NCBI RefSeq assembly: GCF_001612905.1
Contig: NZ_BDBI01000012.1
Location: 186,001 to 250,000 of the forward strand
Reading direction: 5' to 3'
From: Nocardia ignorata NBRC 108230
Lineage (GTDB): Bacteria; Actinomycetota; Actinomycetes; Mycobacteriales; Mycobacteriaceae
DNA length: 64,000 nt
Positions 34,650 to 42,051 of this stretch are shown piece by piece. The notes under the pieces were generated by a model. It did no database searches, was not told where the DNA came from, and worked only from the letters and a program-made list of their open reading frames with translations. The position numbers were made by a program, and so were the translations under genes. How positions within the stretch are numbered: position 1 is the first letter of the stretch; each line of letters opens with the position of its first letter.

Positions 34650-36113
34650 TCAGGACTGGCGGACAACCCGGATGTTGTGCAACTGCGGGTCGCTGGCATC
34701 GGGCACATTCATTCCCGCCTCGACACCGGAACGCAGGTACTCCACGACCGTGTCACCGATCCGTTCACCCGGCACGATCGCGGGAATGCCGGGCGGGTAG
34801 GGCGTGAGCTGTTCGGCGGCGATCCGGCCCGGCGCCTTGTCGATGGGCACCATCTCGGTGGGGGCGAAGAAGGCGTCCCGCGGCAGCATCACCGAGTCGA
34901 GCTGCAGATCCTGCGGGGACGGCAGCGTGATGTGGTGCGGTGCTGGGTCCAGACCGGCCCGGCGCCACAGCGCGAGCGCGTCGATGAGGGCCTCCGCGGA
35001 GGTGTCGTCGTCGGCCGTCGACATCGTCGCCAGAATCCGGCGGTGATCGCTGAGGCCCACATCGAGGTGGTGATGCTCGCGCAACCAGTCCGCCGCCTCG
35101 TAGCCGGTGGCGCCGGTCTCGGAGACATCGACGAGCACCTGCAGCAGATCGAGATCGTGCGAGGCTTCCACGCCGAGCAGCTCGTCGTGCATCACCGTCA
35201 GGCCGCTGATCCCGTCGATCTCGGCGCGGGTGCGTTTGGCCAGGTCGAGGGCTCGCCCGAGCAGGTCGTGCCCGAATTCGACCATCTGCCTTCGCCATCC
35301 GTCGAGCGCGGCGTAGATCAGCACGTTCGGGCTGGTGGTCATCAGCAGATCCGCGCAACGGCGCAACCGGCCCGGATCCACGAGATCGCCCTGCAGGTGG
35401 AACACCGAACCCTGTTCGAAACCCATGCCCATCTTGTGCACGCTCACCACGCACACATCGGCACCCACATCCATTGCCCACGTGGGCAATTCGGGATGGA
35501 ACGGCAGGTGCGCACCCCACGCCTCGTCGACGATGACGGGTTTGCCGCGCGCATGGCACACCTCGGTGATGCCACGCAGATCCGCGCAGGTGCCATACGG
35601 GCTCGGGCACACGATCACCGCGCCCGCCGCGTCCGGATGCTCCTGCCACGCCTGTTCCACCTCCTCCGGTGACGGCGGATGGGAGAAGTGGCGTTCGGCG
35701 TCCCAGCGCGGGCTGATCCAATGCGGCTGGACGCCGGAGAAGATCAGGCCGGCGACGATCGACTTGTGGCTGTCGCGCGCCACCAGCAGGCCGCCGTCGT
35801 TTCCGCCTGCCACCGCCATCATCGCGGCCTTGACCGACAGCGAGCTGCCGCAGGTGGAGAAGAACGCCGTCTCGGCGCCGACGGCGTCGGCCATCAGGTC
35901 CTCGGCCTCGGTGAGGTAGCCGTTGCGTGCGAGCCGGTCGTCGAGCCCGCCGTTGGCCAGCAGATCGGCGGCGAAGGCATCGGCACCGAGCGCCGCGAGA
36001 ACCCGGTCGTCCACGCCGCGACCCTGCCGATGCCCAGGCGGGGTGAACCCGTAGCGGTGCTTGTTGCGGTAGTCGGCGACCGCGGCGACGAGCGGGGCTG
36101 TGCTGTGGTCCAT
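34650..36113 (-). CDS. PLP-dependent Orn/Lys/Arg decarboxylase family protein
   Basis: The 487-residue protein lacks the N-terminal wing domain of E. coli LdcC/SpeC and is closer to short actinobacterial enzymes. Motifs are FFSTCGSSLSVKAAMM near residue 95, PVIVDEAWGAHL (PLP-contacting Asp and His) near residue 203 and the PLP lysine in VVSVHKMGMGFEQG near residue 235. The substrate (Lys, Arg or Orn) is not decided. The ATG at 36113 has no clear ribosome site; a SigF-like -10 box ends 9 bases upstream, so a leaderless transcript is possible. Confidence 0.85.
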   Translation of the reverse strand: MDHSTAPLVAAVADYRNKHRYGFTPPGHRQGRGVDDRVLAALGADAFAADLLANGGLDDRLARNGYLTEAEDLMADAVGAETAFFSTCGSSLSVKAAMMAVAGGNDGGLLVARDSHKSIVAGLIFSGVQPHWISPRWDAERHFSHPPSPEEVEQAWQEHPDAAGAVIVCPSPYGTCADLRGITEVCHARGKPVIVDEAWGAHLPFHPELPTWAMDVGADVCVVSVHKMGMGFEQGSVFHLQGDLVDPGRLRRCADLLMTTSPNVLIYAALDGWRRQMVEFGHDLLGRALDLAKRTRAEIDGISGLTVMHDELLGVEASHDLDLLQVLVDVSETGATGYEAADWLREHHHLDVGLSDHRRILATMSTADDDTSAEALIDALALWRRAGLDPAPHHITLPSPQDLQLDSVMLPRDAFFAPTEMVPIDKAPGRIAAEQLTPYPPGIPAIVPGERIGDTVVEYLRSGVEAGMNVPDASDPQLHNIRVVRQS

Positions 36114-36122
36114 GCCCAGGTA

Positions 36123-36147
36123 ATAGCCGATCGGTCGCACCCGAAAC
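36123..36147 (-). promoter_or_regulatory. SigF-type promoter for the decarboxylase
   Basis: On the minus strand, GTTT (36147-36144), 15 bases, GGCTAT (36128-36123). The box ends 9 bases before the decarboxylase ATG, so transcription would begin almost at the start codon. Confidence 0.6.
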
Positions 36148-36153
36148 GACGGT

Positions 36154-36178
36154 GTGTAGCTGCCCCGGCGGGGGGTAT
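36154..36178 (+). promoter_or_regulatory. SigF-type promoter for the proline-rich gene
   Basis: GTGT (36154-36157), 15 bases, GGGTAT (36173-36178), 42 bases before the start codon. It is divergent from, and adjacent to, the decarboxylase promoter. Confidence 0.65.
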
Positions 36179-36220
36179 CCGCCCGACGACCCGCGTTTCC
36201 GACCAAGTGAGGAGGCTGCG

Positions 36221-36475
36221 ATGACGACCCCGATGTCGACCAGCCCACCCATTCCCGAACCGCGAGACCCGATTCCGCCCACCCCCGATCCGGCGCCCCC
36301 GCCGGATCCCGGACGGCCACCACCGCCACCGGAGCCGGGTCATCCGCTGCCCGGCGACCCACCACCCGGACCGGGTCCAGGACAACCACCACCCCCGGAT
36401 GTTCCGGACCCGTTTCCCCCGATTCCCACACCGGGCGAACCGCTGCCGGAGCCGGGCGCGGCGGCATCGTGTTGA
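36221..36475 (+). CDS. Proline-rich small protein
   Basis: The 84-residue product is about half proline, with repeated PxP and PPP blocks (for example PPIPEPRDPIPPTPDP), and ends GAAASC. There is no membrane segment and no signal sequence. GAGGAGG lies 5 bases before ATG 36221. The strong ribosome site and SigF-like promoter argue that it is a real gene although the composition is low-complexity. The single C-terminal Cys could form a disulfide. Function unknown. Confidence 0.6.
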   Translation: MTTPMSTSPPIPEPRDPIPPTPDPAPPPDPGRPPPPPEPGHPLPGDPPPGPGPGQPPPPDVPDPFPPIPTPGEPLPEPGAAASC

Positions 36476-36549
36476 GCGCCGCGCCGGGTGGGCGGACGCG
36501 ATCGGGCACTGAGCGCGTACACGTGTCCCGGTCGCGAGATACTTCAGGA

Positions 36550-37248
36550 ATGAAGCACAGTGAGGGTCTTTCGACCGGCGGCGCGCAGTCACTGCGGCGC
36601 GTGCTCGGCGAGGGCAGGGCGCAGGACGCGGGCGGATTCAAGTTCTGGTTCGCCGACCAGCGCTGGGAATGGTCCGACGAGGTCGCCCGCATCCACGGAT
36701 ACGAGCCGGGCACCGTCCACCCCACGACCGCACTGTTGTTGTCGCACAAGCACCCCGACGACCGTGCCCACGTCGCCACCATGATCGAGAAGTCGGTCAC
36801 CGAGGGCGAACCGTTCTGCAGTACCCACCGCGTCATCGACACCACCGGCGTCGTACACGACGTGATCGTCGTGGCCGATCACATGGTCGACGACCACGGA
36901 ACCGTCATCGGCACCACCGGCTACTACATCGATGTCACCGACACCTTGGAGCGGCGGCGCAAGGAAACCCTCGACGACGAACTACCGAGCCTCTACGCGT
37001 CGCGCGCCGTGATCGAACAGGCCAAGGGCGCGGTGATGCTCGTCTACGGAATCAGCGCCGAGAAGGCGTTCGACGTACTCACCTGGCGCTCACAGGAAAC
37101 CAACACCAAGCTTCGTGCGCTGGCCGGGCGCCTGGTCGCCGAACTCGATTCGCTCACCGATGTGTCCGGCGTTCTGCGCACCCGCTTCGATCATCTCCTA
37201 CTCACCGTCCACGAACGGGCCGAACAGCACGAGAAGGGCACGGAGTAG
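36550..37248 (+). CDS. PAS-ANTAR regulator
   Basis: The 232-residue protein has a PAS fold (residues about 30-140: FWFADQRWEWSDEVARIHGYEPG, then HRVIDTTGVVHDVIVVAD and TTGYYIDVTD). A C-terminal ANTAR domain follows with SRAVIEQAKGAVMLVYGISAEKAFDVL and LRALAGRLV. ANTAR binds RNA two-hairpin structures and prevents termination. The PAS may sense a small molecule. It starts the stress-signalling cluster ahead of rsbW-sigF. I see no SigF box directly in front, so it may be read from 36173. Confidence 0.87.
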   Translation: MKHSEGLSTGGAQSLRRVLGEGRAQDAGGFKFWFADQRWEWSDEVARIHGYEPGTVHPTTALLLSHKHPDDRAHVATMIEKSVTEGEPFCSTHRVIDTTGVVHDVIVVADHMVDDHGTVIGTTGYYIDVTDTLERRRKETLDDELPSLYASRAVIEQAKGAVMLVYGISAEKAFDVLTWRSQETNTKLRALAGRLVAELDSLTDVSGVLRTRFDHLLLTVHERAEQHEKGTE

Positions 37249-37302
37249 ACGACGTCACGGTCGGGTAACCTGCGACCACGACAGGCAACACAGGGAGGCG
37301 GC

Positions 37303-37740
37303 ATGCGAGCGGAGGATCGCGAGACCGCGCCCCGGTCGACAACGGTCGGGTTTCAGGTACCGGCGGAGCTCGAGCAGCTCACCATGGTCCACGCGTTGGC
37401 CGAAACAGTCCTGCTGGTAGGCGGTTTCGCGCTCGACGAGGTCACTGATCTGCTGCTGGCGCTCGACGAGGTGGTGACCGCCCTCGTCCTAGCCGCCGCA
37501 CCGGAGGCCCTGATCGATTGCGCGTTCACCGGGGGCGGCGGGGCACTCGGAGCACGGGTCTCGACCGTGGCGCGCAGCGACGAAGCGATCGACGAGGACG
37601 CCTTCGGCTGGCATGTCGTCGCGACCCTCACCGACGCGCTGCGCACCGAATACGGCCCGTTCGACGCGGTCCGCAACGGCTATCCGACCACCGTCGAGTT
37701 CGGCTGGATCCGCCGTTCGCATGGGCCGAACGGTGGGTGA
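37303..37740 (+). CDS. rsbW: Anti-sigma factor, UsfX/RsbW type
   Basis: The 145-residue protein has a GHKL-ATPase fold weakly kept: EVTDLLLALDEVVTALVLAAAP is the N-box region and FGWHVVATLTDALRTEYG matches the UsfX end FSWHVLTALADD. UsfX binds SigF and blocks it. ATG 37303 follows GGGAGG. It lies directly upstream of sigF as in mycobacteria. The 90-base gap contains a SigF-like box, so sigF can also be made without its inhibitor. Confidence 0.83.
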   Translation: MRAEDRETAPRSTTVGFQVPAELEQLTMVHALAETVLLVGGFALDEVTDLLLALDEVVTALVLAAAPEALIDCAFTGGGGALGARVSTVARSDEAIDEDAFGWHVVATLTDALRTEYGPFDAVRNGYPTTVEFGWIRRSHGPNGG

Positions 37741-37766
37741 TGCGGAGACAGGGACCGAAAGCGTAG

Positions 37767-37792
37767 GCTTAATCCGCATACAGATCGGGTAA
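37767..37792 (+). promoter_or_regulatory. Possible SigF-type promoter of sigF
   Basis: GCTT (37767-37770), 16 bases, GGGTAA (37787-37792), about 38 bases ahead of the sigma-factor start. It would give autoregulation. The spacer is one longer than in the other sites. Confidence 0.5.
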
Positions 37793-37829
37793 TCCAGAAG
37801 CATCCGACCCCACGGAATCGGAGGCACAT

Positions 37830-38669
37830 GTGATGACGACTGCTCAAGCGACAACAGCCAACGACTCGACTGTCCGACGCTCCCACTCAAAAGGTGACAG
37901 CTACGACAATATCGAGCCGTGGTTCGAGAAGCTGCAGGCACTTTCCCCGAACGACCCCCAGCGTGAACCCCTCCGCGAAGAGGTGATCAGGCTGTGCCTT
38001 CCCCTTGCCGACCACATCGCCCGCAAATTCGCCGGGCGCGGTGAACTCTTCGACGACCTCGAGCAGACCGCCCGCGTAGGGCTCGTGCTCGCCGTCGACC
38101 GCTATGACGTCAGCCGCGGCTCCTCGTTCCTTTCCTTCGCGATCCCCACCATCATGGGCGAGGTTCGCAGGCATTTCCGCGACCACACCTGGGCTGTGCG
38201 CGTCCCGCGCAGGCTCAAGGAGATCCAGCTGCGGATCGGTCCGGCCACCGAAGAACTCTCGCAGCGACTCGGCCGCGTGCCCAACGCCCGCGAACTCGCC
38301 GACGAACTCGAGGTCGACCTGGTCGAGGTCACCCGCGCGCTGGTCGCGGGCAACGGCTACCAGACCAACTCCATCGACGGAGTCACCCAGGACGACCGCG
38401 ACAACTCCTCGCAGCCGATCACCGAGACCCTCGGCGCCGAGGAACACTGCTACGAGCTCACCGAGGACGCGATGGCGGTGCGCCCGCTGATCGCGGCCCT
38501 GCCCGAAGAAGAGCGCGACGTGCTGATCATGCGGTTCTTCGAGTGCAAGACCCAGAACCAGATCGCCGAACACCTCGGTGTCTCCCAGATGCAGGTCTCG
38601 CGCATCCTGTCGCGCACCTTGACCTCGCTGCGCGAGCAGGCACTCACGGAGCCGACTGCCGTGCCGTGA
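37830..38669 (+). CDS. sigF: RNA polymerase sigma factor, SigF/SigB type (group 3)
   Basis: The 279-residue protein has region 2 (LPLADHIARKFAGRGELFDDLEQTARVGLVLAVDRYD, with the -10 recognition segment FAIPTIMGEVRRHFRDHTW), region 3 (RRLKEIQLRI...RVPNARELADEL), and region 4 with the helix-turn-helix TQNQIAEHLGVSQMQVSRILSR. Spelled in parts, this is the SigB/SigF/SigK-like stress family. GTG 37830 or ATG 37833 may start; GGAG lies at 37819. The UsfX-like gene in front and the STAS and RsbW genes behind are the expected partner-switching set. Confidence 0.92.
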   Translation: MMTTAQATTANDSTVRRSHSKGDSYDNIEPWFEKLQALSPNDPQREPLREEVIRLCLPLADHIARKFAGRGELFDDLEQTARVGLVLAVDRYDVSRGSSFLSFAIPTIMGEVRRHFRDHTWAVRVPRRLKEIQLRIGPATEELSQRLGRVPNARELADELEVDLVEVTRALVAGNGYQTNSIDGVTQDDRDNSSQPITETLGAEEHCYELTEDAMAVRPLIAALPEEERDVLIMRFFECKTQNQIAEHLGVSQMQVSRILSRTLTSLREQALTEPTAVP

Positions 38670-38805
38670 CAGCAGCGGCCGCGCGTGCCAGAATTGCCTT
38701 AGGTTGAGACTTCCAGCCGACCCCGGTATTCGTGCTATCCACATCCGGAACGTCGGTTGCGTGGTGGCATGAAAATCCGGAATCCCCTGTCGTCCAGGAG
38801 GTTCT

Positions 38806-39222
38806 ATGTCTGTCGTCACGGACCCGCGACGCTCGAGCAGGTTGCGTTGGTACCGCGGCTCCGCGGCGCACGACGAAGCCCTGCTCCGCGTCGGTCCCGG
38901 CAGACAAGGCTGCTGGGTGTTGCGGGCGGGAAGTGAACTGGACGCGGCAAGGCAGCCGCAATTCTGTGCCCTGCTCGACCGTGCGGTGCGTTCGGGCGCC
39001 CAAGTGGTGGTGCTCGACCTGCGTGGCACCGATTTCCTCAGTATCCGGCTGGCCGCATTGCTCGGACCCGCCAAAGCCAACGCCTGGCAGCACGGGGTCG
39101 AGCTGCGGCTGCTCGTCGGCAGCCTGGAGGTGGAACGCGCCCTGGAGCTGGCGGGCGTTCGGCCCCTGTTCCGTCACTACAGCTGCGTCGACGACGCCTC
39201 CGAACACCCCGTAGATGTTTGA
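38806..39222 (+). CDS. STAS-domain anti-sigma-factor antagonist
   Basis: The 138-residue protein carries a STAS core: CWVLRAGSELDAARQPQFC, VVVLDLRGTDFLSIRLAALLG, then LRLLVGSLEVERALELAGV. The Ser in DFLS is at the position phosphorylated by RsbW kinases. Such a protein frees the sigma factor by binding RsbW. A Trp/Arg-rich N-terminal 40 residues precedes the domain. It starts 137 bases after sigF and ends 74 bases before the second rsbW. Confidence 0.85.
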   Translation: MSVVTDPRRSSRLRWYRGSAAHDEALLRVGPGRQGCWVLRAGSELDAARQPQFCALLDRAVRSGAQVVVLDLRGTDFLSIRLAALLGPAKANAWQHGVELRLLVGSLEVERALELAGVRPLFRHYSCVDDASEHPVDV

Positions 39223-39241
39223 CCGGCCGACCGGCGGGTAG
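39217..39241 (+). promoter_or_regulatory. SigF-type promoter for the second rsbW gene
   Basis: GTTT (39217-39220), 15 bases, GGGTAG (39236-39241), 55 bases before the GTG start. Perfect match to the pattern. It overlaps the end of the STAS gene. Confidence 0.75.
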
Positions 39242-39296
39242 GCGCAGTGGGATCGACCCACCCGGAACCACCCGATATCGGTGAGGAGGCTACGTC

Positions 39297-39731
39297 GTGG
39301 CTTCGAGCGAGCGGACCGTCGCGGATTCGGCCCACGCGACCTCGACCCACCTGCGGATCGACGCCGACCTCGGACAACTGGTCATGGTGCGGGCGGTCGC
39401 CGAAACGGCTGCCCACCTGGCCGGGTTCACGCCCGACGAAATCGCCGATATCCGGGTCGCGGTCGACGAGGCGGCGACCAGCCTGATCCTCGCTGCCGTA
39501 CCCGGCACCCGCCTGCACTGCGATGTCAATGCCGACGGTTTCCGCCTGCGGATCGCCGTGCAGGCACTGTGCGTGGAGCCCGACCCGGTCGACGAGAACG
39601 CCTTCGGCTGGAACGTGCTACACAGCATCACCGATCATCTGAGCACCGGTTCGGACCGTGATCGCGGTGAGCTCGACGGGTTCCCGGTGACGATCACCTT
39701 CACCCGGGTACGGCGGGTGCCAGTTCACTGA
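39297..39731 (+). CDS. Anti-sigma factor, UsfX/RsbW type (second copy)
   Basis: The 144-residue protein resembles the rsbW product at 37303: THLRIDADLGQLVMVRAVAETAAH, then EIADIRVAVDEAATSLILAAVPG (N-box) and ENAFGWNVLHSITDHLSTG. Two RsbW proteins around one sigma factor mean either two signals or a second target. The GTG start at 39297 follows GTGAGGAGG. The 3' end overlaps the iron-redox gene on the other strand by 32 bases. Confidence 0.82.
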   Translation: MASSERTVADSAHATSTHLRIDADLGQLVMVRAVAETAAHLAGFTPDEIADIRVAVDEAATSLILAAVPGTRLHCDVNADGFRLRIAVQALCVEPDPVDENAFGWNVLHSITDHLSTGSDRDRGELDGFPVTITFTRVRRVPVH

Positions 39732-40704
39732 GCAGTGAACTGCGCCCGTCCCGCCAGCACTCGAGCACCTGATCGGCGAACCGGTCCTCGAGCAGGTCGG
39801 TGGCCTGGATCCCGAAGACGATGCTCGCGGCCGAATCGGGTTCGGTGCGCAGCAATTCGGCGATGACGTCGCGCCGCATCACCTGTTCGTGCACGGCGTC
39901 GGCTTCGACGTGCTCGGTGTAGAAGCCGATACAGGCGGGGTGGGGGAGCAGCGTGCGGGCCAGCTCCGCCAGGCGAGCCGACGCCGGTGAGGAGGTGATC
40001 TCGTTGGAAGCGAAATGGCCGACCGACGCGGCGCGCAGACCACGGTGCAGACCGAACAGCGACATCATGTTCACCAGCACCAGCATGGGAGCGGGCACCT
40101 CGTCCAGATAGTGCAGATAGCCGGGTTCCAGACCCGCACCCGCGAGCAGATCCGCGTAGAGGCGCGCATGCACCCGGTCGCCGTGGCCGCTGCCGTATTC
40201 GTCGAATTCGACAGCGACCAGTGCCGCTTTCGCCTGCCCACGCAGGCGGGGGATCACCCAGGCGTAGGGGTCGGCCTCGATGTGGTGGTAGATCGAGCGG
40301 TGCACGAAGTACTCGCGCAACTGCCCGGGAGTGCCCTGCTCGGCGAGGTAGGCCGCGATCCCGCCGGGCGCCGACGGCTCGAGCAACCGGTCGAGCTCGG
40401 CGTCCACGTCGTCGCCGCCGGGCACATCGGCCCGCATGGCGGCGAGGAAGCGCTGTTCGAGACCTCGCCGCAGGCCCAACAGCCCCGGATCCCACTCCCA
40501 ATCCTCGTCTACTCCGGCGAAGCCCTGGTAGTGCAGTTCGTAGCACGTGTGCAACGCCAGTGCGGCGTCCTCACCGTAGGGATCGGTGCCCGGGTCGGCC
40601 GGAACAGCCGAACCCGGTGCGCGCGTGAGGGTTTCGACCAGGGCGGCCGACAGTTCGCCCCGGGGAACGGGCAGGGCGCGCCCGAGGGTGACAGTGCTGG
40701 TCAT
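39700..40704 (-). CDS. Iron-containing redox enzyme family protein (HDO-like)
   Basis: The 334-residue alpha-helical protein has several metal-type motifs: HRSIYHHIEADPYAW near residue 155, VEFDEYGSGHGDRVHARLY near residue 182 and HPACIGFYTEHVEADAVHEQV near residue 260. The Glu/His pattern fits the heme-oxygenase-like diiron (HDO) superfamily, annotated as iron-containing redox enzyme. Substrate unknown. It is coupled by TGATG to the CDGSH gene, which may supply electrons. Confidence 0.8.
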   Translation of the reverse strand: MTSTVTLGRALPVPRGELSAALVETLTRAPGSAVPADPGTDPYGEDAALALHTCYELHYQGFAGVDEDWEWDPGLLGLRRGLEQRFLAAMRADVPGGDDVDAELDRLLEPSAPGGIAAYLAEQGTPGQLREYFVHRSIYHHIEADPYAWVIPRLRGQAKAALVAVEFDEYGSGHGDRVHARLYADLLAGAGLEPGYLHYLDEVPAPMLVLVNMMSLFGLHRGLRAASVGHFASNEITSSPASARLAELARTLLPHPACIGFYTEHVEADAVHEQVMRRDVIAELLRTEPDSAASIVFGIQATDLLEDRFADQVLECWRDGRSSLLSELAPAVPG

Positions 40705-40943
40705 CAGGTGCTGCTTTCCTTGGTACGCCGGCGTCGGCGCCGGTGGCTGGTATCGCACAGCGGGTAGGTGGCCGAGCGCTTGCACAGGCACAGCGCGACC
40801 TGGAAACGGTCACAGTGCAGCACCGTTCCCTCACGGGTCACCAGGTCGACCGGGCCTTCGATCAGGGCCGGCCCGTCGGTGAGGACAACCCGCCTGCGAT
40901 CAGGCGGGTTCCCCGACGGCGGGACAGCAGTTTCGTTCGACAC
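40704..40943 (-). CDS. CDGSH-type iron-sulfur protein
   Basis: The 79-residue protein has a C-x-C-x2-S-x3-P-x-C-D-x-S-H ligand set in CLCKRSATYPLCDTSH near residue 52, with Thr in place of the Gly of CDGSH. The C-terminus is a run of six arginines. It binds a 2Fe-2S cluster with 3 Cys and 1 His. The gene overlaps the methyltransferase by 44 bases and the redox-enzyme gene by one (TGATG), so it is co-translated. Confidence 0.85.
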   Translation of the reverse strand: MSNETAVPPSGNPPDRRRVVLTDGPALIEGPVDLVTREGTVLHCDRFQVALCLCKRSATYPLCDTSHRRRRRRTKESST

Positions 40944-41574
40944 GGATCACCACCAATTCCTCGTCACGCTGGTCCTTCGTGATCAGTCCACGGGCCGCCA
41001 ACCGTCGCGCCCGCGACCGCAGCACCGGTCCGAACGGCACCTTGTCCACCGCTACCACCTGCGCCTCGGCACCGCCCGCCCGCAACTGGTCCAGGCTGCG
41101 GTCGGGGTCGCTGATCGCCGAGTGCACGATCAGGCCGACCCCGTTGTCGGTGAGCAGATCGGGCAGGGTCGCACACAGCCGGTCGAGCACGCTGCGTCCG
41201 GTGGGGCCCGCGTCCCAGGCCAACGCCCGGCCGCGCCCCACCTCGCGTTCGGCGGGCACGTACGGCGGGTTCGCCAGCACCACGTCGAAGCGCGGCAATC
41301 GCGCCGCGGCGGAGAAGTCACCGTGGAGCAACTGCACGGCCACACCACGCAATCGGCAGTTCAGCCAGGTCGAGGCCAGCGCCCGTCGCGACAGATCGAC
41401 GGCAGTGACGCTCGCGGCCCCCGCTTTCGCCGCGGCCAGCGTGACGACGCCGGTGCCCGCGCACAGTTCGAGAACCCGACCGTTGCGCAGGTGGGGGACC
41501 GCGCGCAGCGCATCGGCAAGCATCCATGTATCGGCCTGGGGTCGGTACACACCCGGCGCCCGGAGAATCATCAT
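40900..41574 (-). CDS. HemK2/MTQ2-like class I SAM methyltransferase
   Basis: The 224-residue protein has motif I VLELCAGTGVVTLAAAKAG near residue 35 and the N-methyltransferase motif NPPY in VVLANPPYVPAERE near residue 108. NPPY marks methylation of an amide or amino nitrogen in protein Gln, DNA or RNA; HemK2-like proteins of this length occur beside CDGSH genes in actinobacteria (recollection). The start ATG overlaps the UsfY-like stop as ATGA. Substrate unknown. Confidence 0.82.
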   Translation of the reverse strand: MMILRAPGVYRPQADTWMLADALRAVPHLRNGRVLELCAGTGVVTLAAAKAGAASVTAVDLSRRALASTWLNCRLRGVAVQLLHGDFSAAARLPRFDVVLANPPYVPAEREVGRGRALAWDAGPTGRSVLDRLCATLPDLLTDNGVGLIVHSAISDPDRSLDQLRAGGAEAQVVAVDKVPFGPVLRSRARRLAARGLITKDQRDEELVVIRVERNCCPAVGEPA

Positions 41575-41831
41575 TTCTGCGCCTTCACCCGCCGGTGCTC
41601 GGCTACGACCAGCGCAGTTCCCGCGAGCAGGCACGCCGCGCAGGCCACGCCGCCGATGACCGCCCAACCGCCGAATCCGTAGCCGGCGGCGGTGAGGGTG
41701 ATGCCGAGCAACGCCAACCCGACCCCGATCAAGATCAGGCCGGGCCAGTTCCTCGTGTCCTCGATAGATTCGCCCGCGTGCGGCCTGATCGTGCGTGATT
41801 CATCGGGGAAATCGCGGTCTGGCTGGTTCAT
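41571..41831 (-). CDS. UsfY-like small membrane protein (paralogue 2)
   Basis: The 86-residue protein has SRTIRPHAGESIEDTRNWPG, then two membrane segments (LILIGVGLALLGITLTAAG; GWAVIGGVACAACLLAGTA) and a basic end VAEHRRVKAQK. It is clearly paralogous to the protein at 32772. It starts an operon with the methyltransferase, CDGSH and iron-redox genes. ATG 41831 follows AAAGGA by 8 bases. A SigF-like promoter lies upstream. Confidence 0.75.
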   Translation of the reverse strand: MNQPDRDFPDESRTIRPHAGESIEDTRNWPGLILIGVGLALLGITLTAAGYGFGGWAVIGGVACAACLLAGTALVVAEHRRVKAQK

Positions 41832-41874
41832 CGAGCGCATCCTTTCGCAGGGACAACACAGTCCTGAGGGCGGA

Positions 41875-41899
41875 ATGCCCCGTCGACAGGGAACCAATC
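41875..41899 (-). promoter_or_regulatory. SigF-type promoter for the second usfY-like operon
   Basis: On the minus strand, GATT (41899-41896), 15 bases, GGGCAT (41880-41875), 43 bases before the start. The -35 GATT is the same as before the first usfY-like gene. Confidence 0.55.
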
Positions 41900-42051
41900 A
41901 GCAACCGGTGAGGGCCTGCTCACACCCTGCCGAACTACGCGGTGATGATGTCGATCATGAAGCGCGCGCCCGTTTCGCACCGCGATTCTGGCCAACTCGT
42001 AACCGGACGATGATGCTCGTCGACGGCGCTGGAAGCTGTGTTGTGAGCCGC

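Noticed and set aside
37263..37268. GGGTAA upstream of the first rsbW as a SigF promoter
   Set aside because: No GTTT-like box is found 15-17 bases upstream.
38703..38729. GTTG-N17-CGGTAT before the STAS gene as a SigF promoter
   Set aside because: The spacer is 17 and both boxes have mismatches; it is too weak compared with the N15 sites.
40015..40767. Plus-strand open frame opposite the iron-redox gene
   Set aside because: No ribosome site or recognisable domain; the minus-strand frame has metal-ligand motifs and operon coupling.
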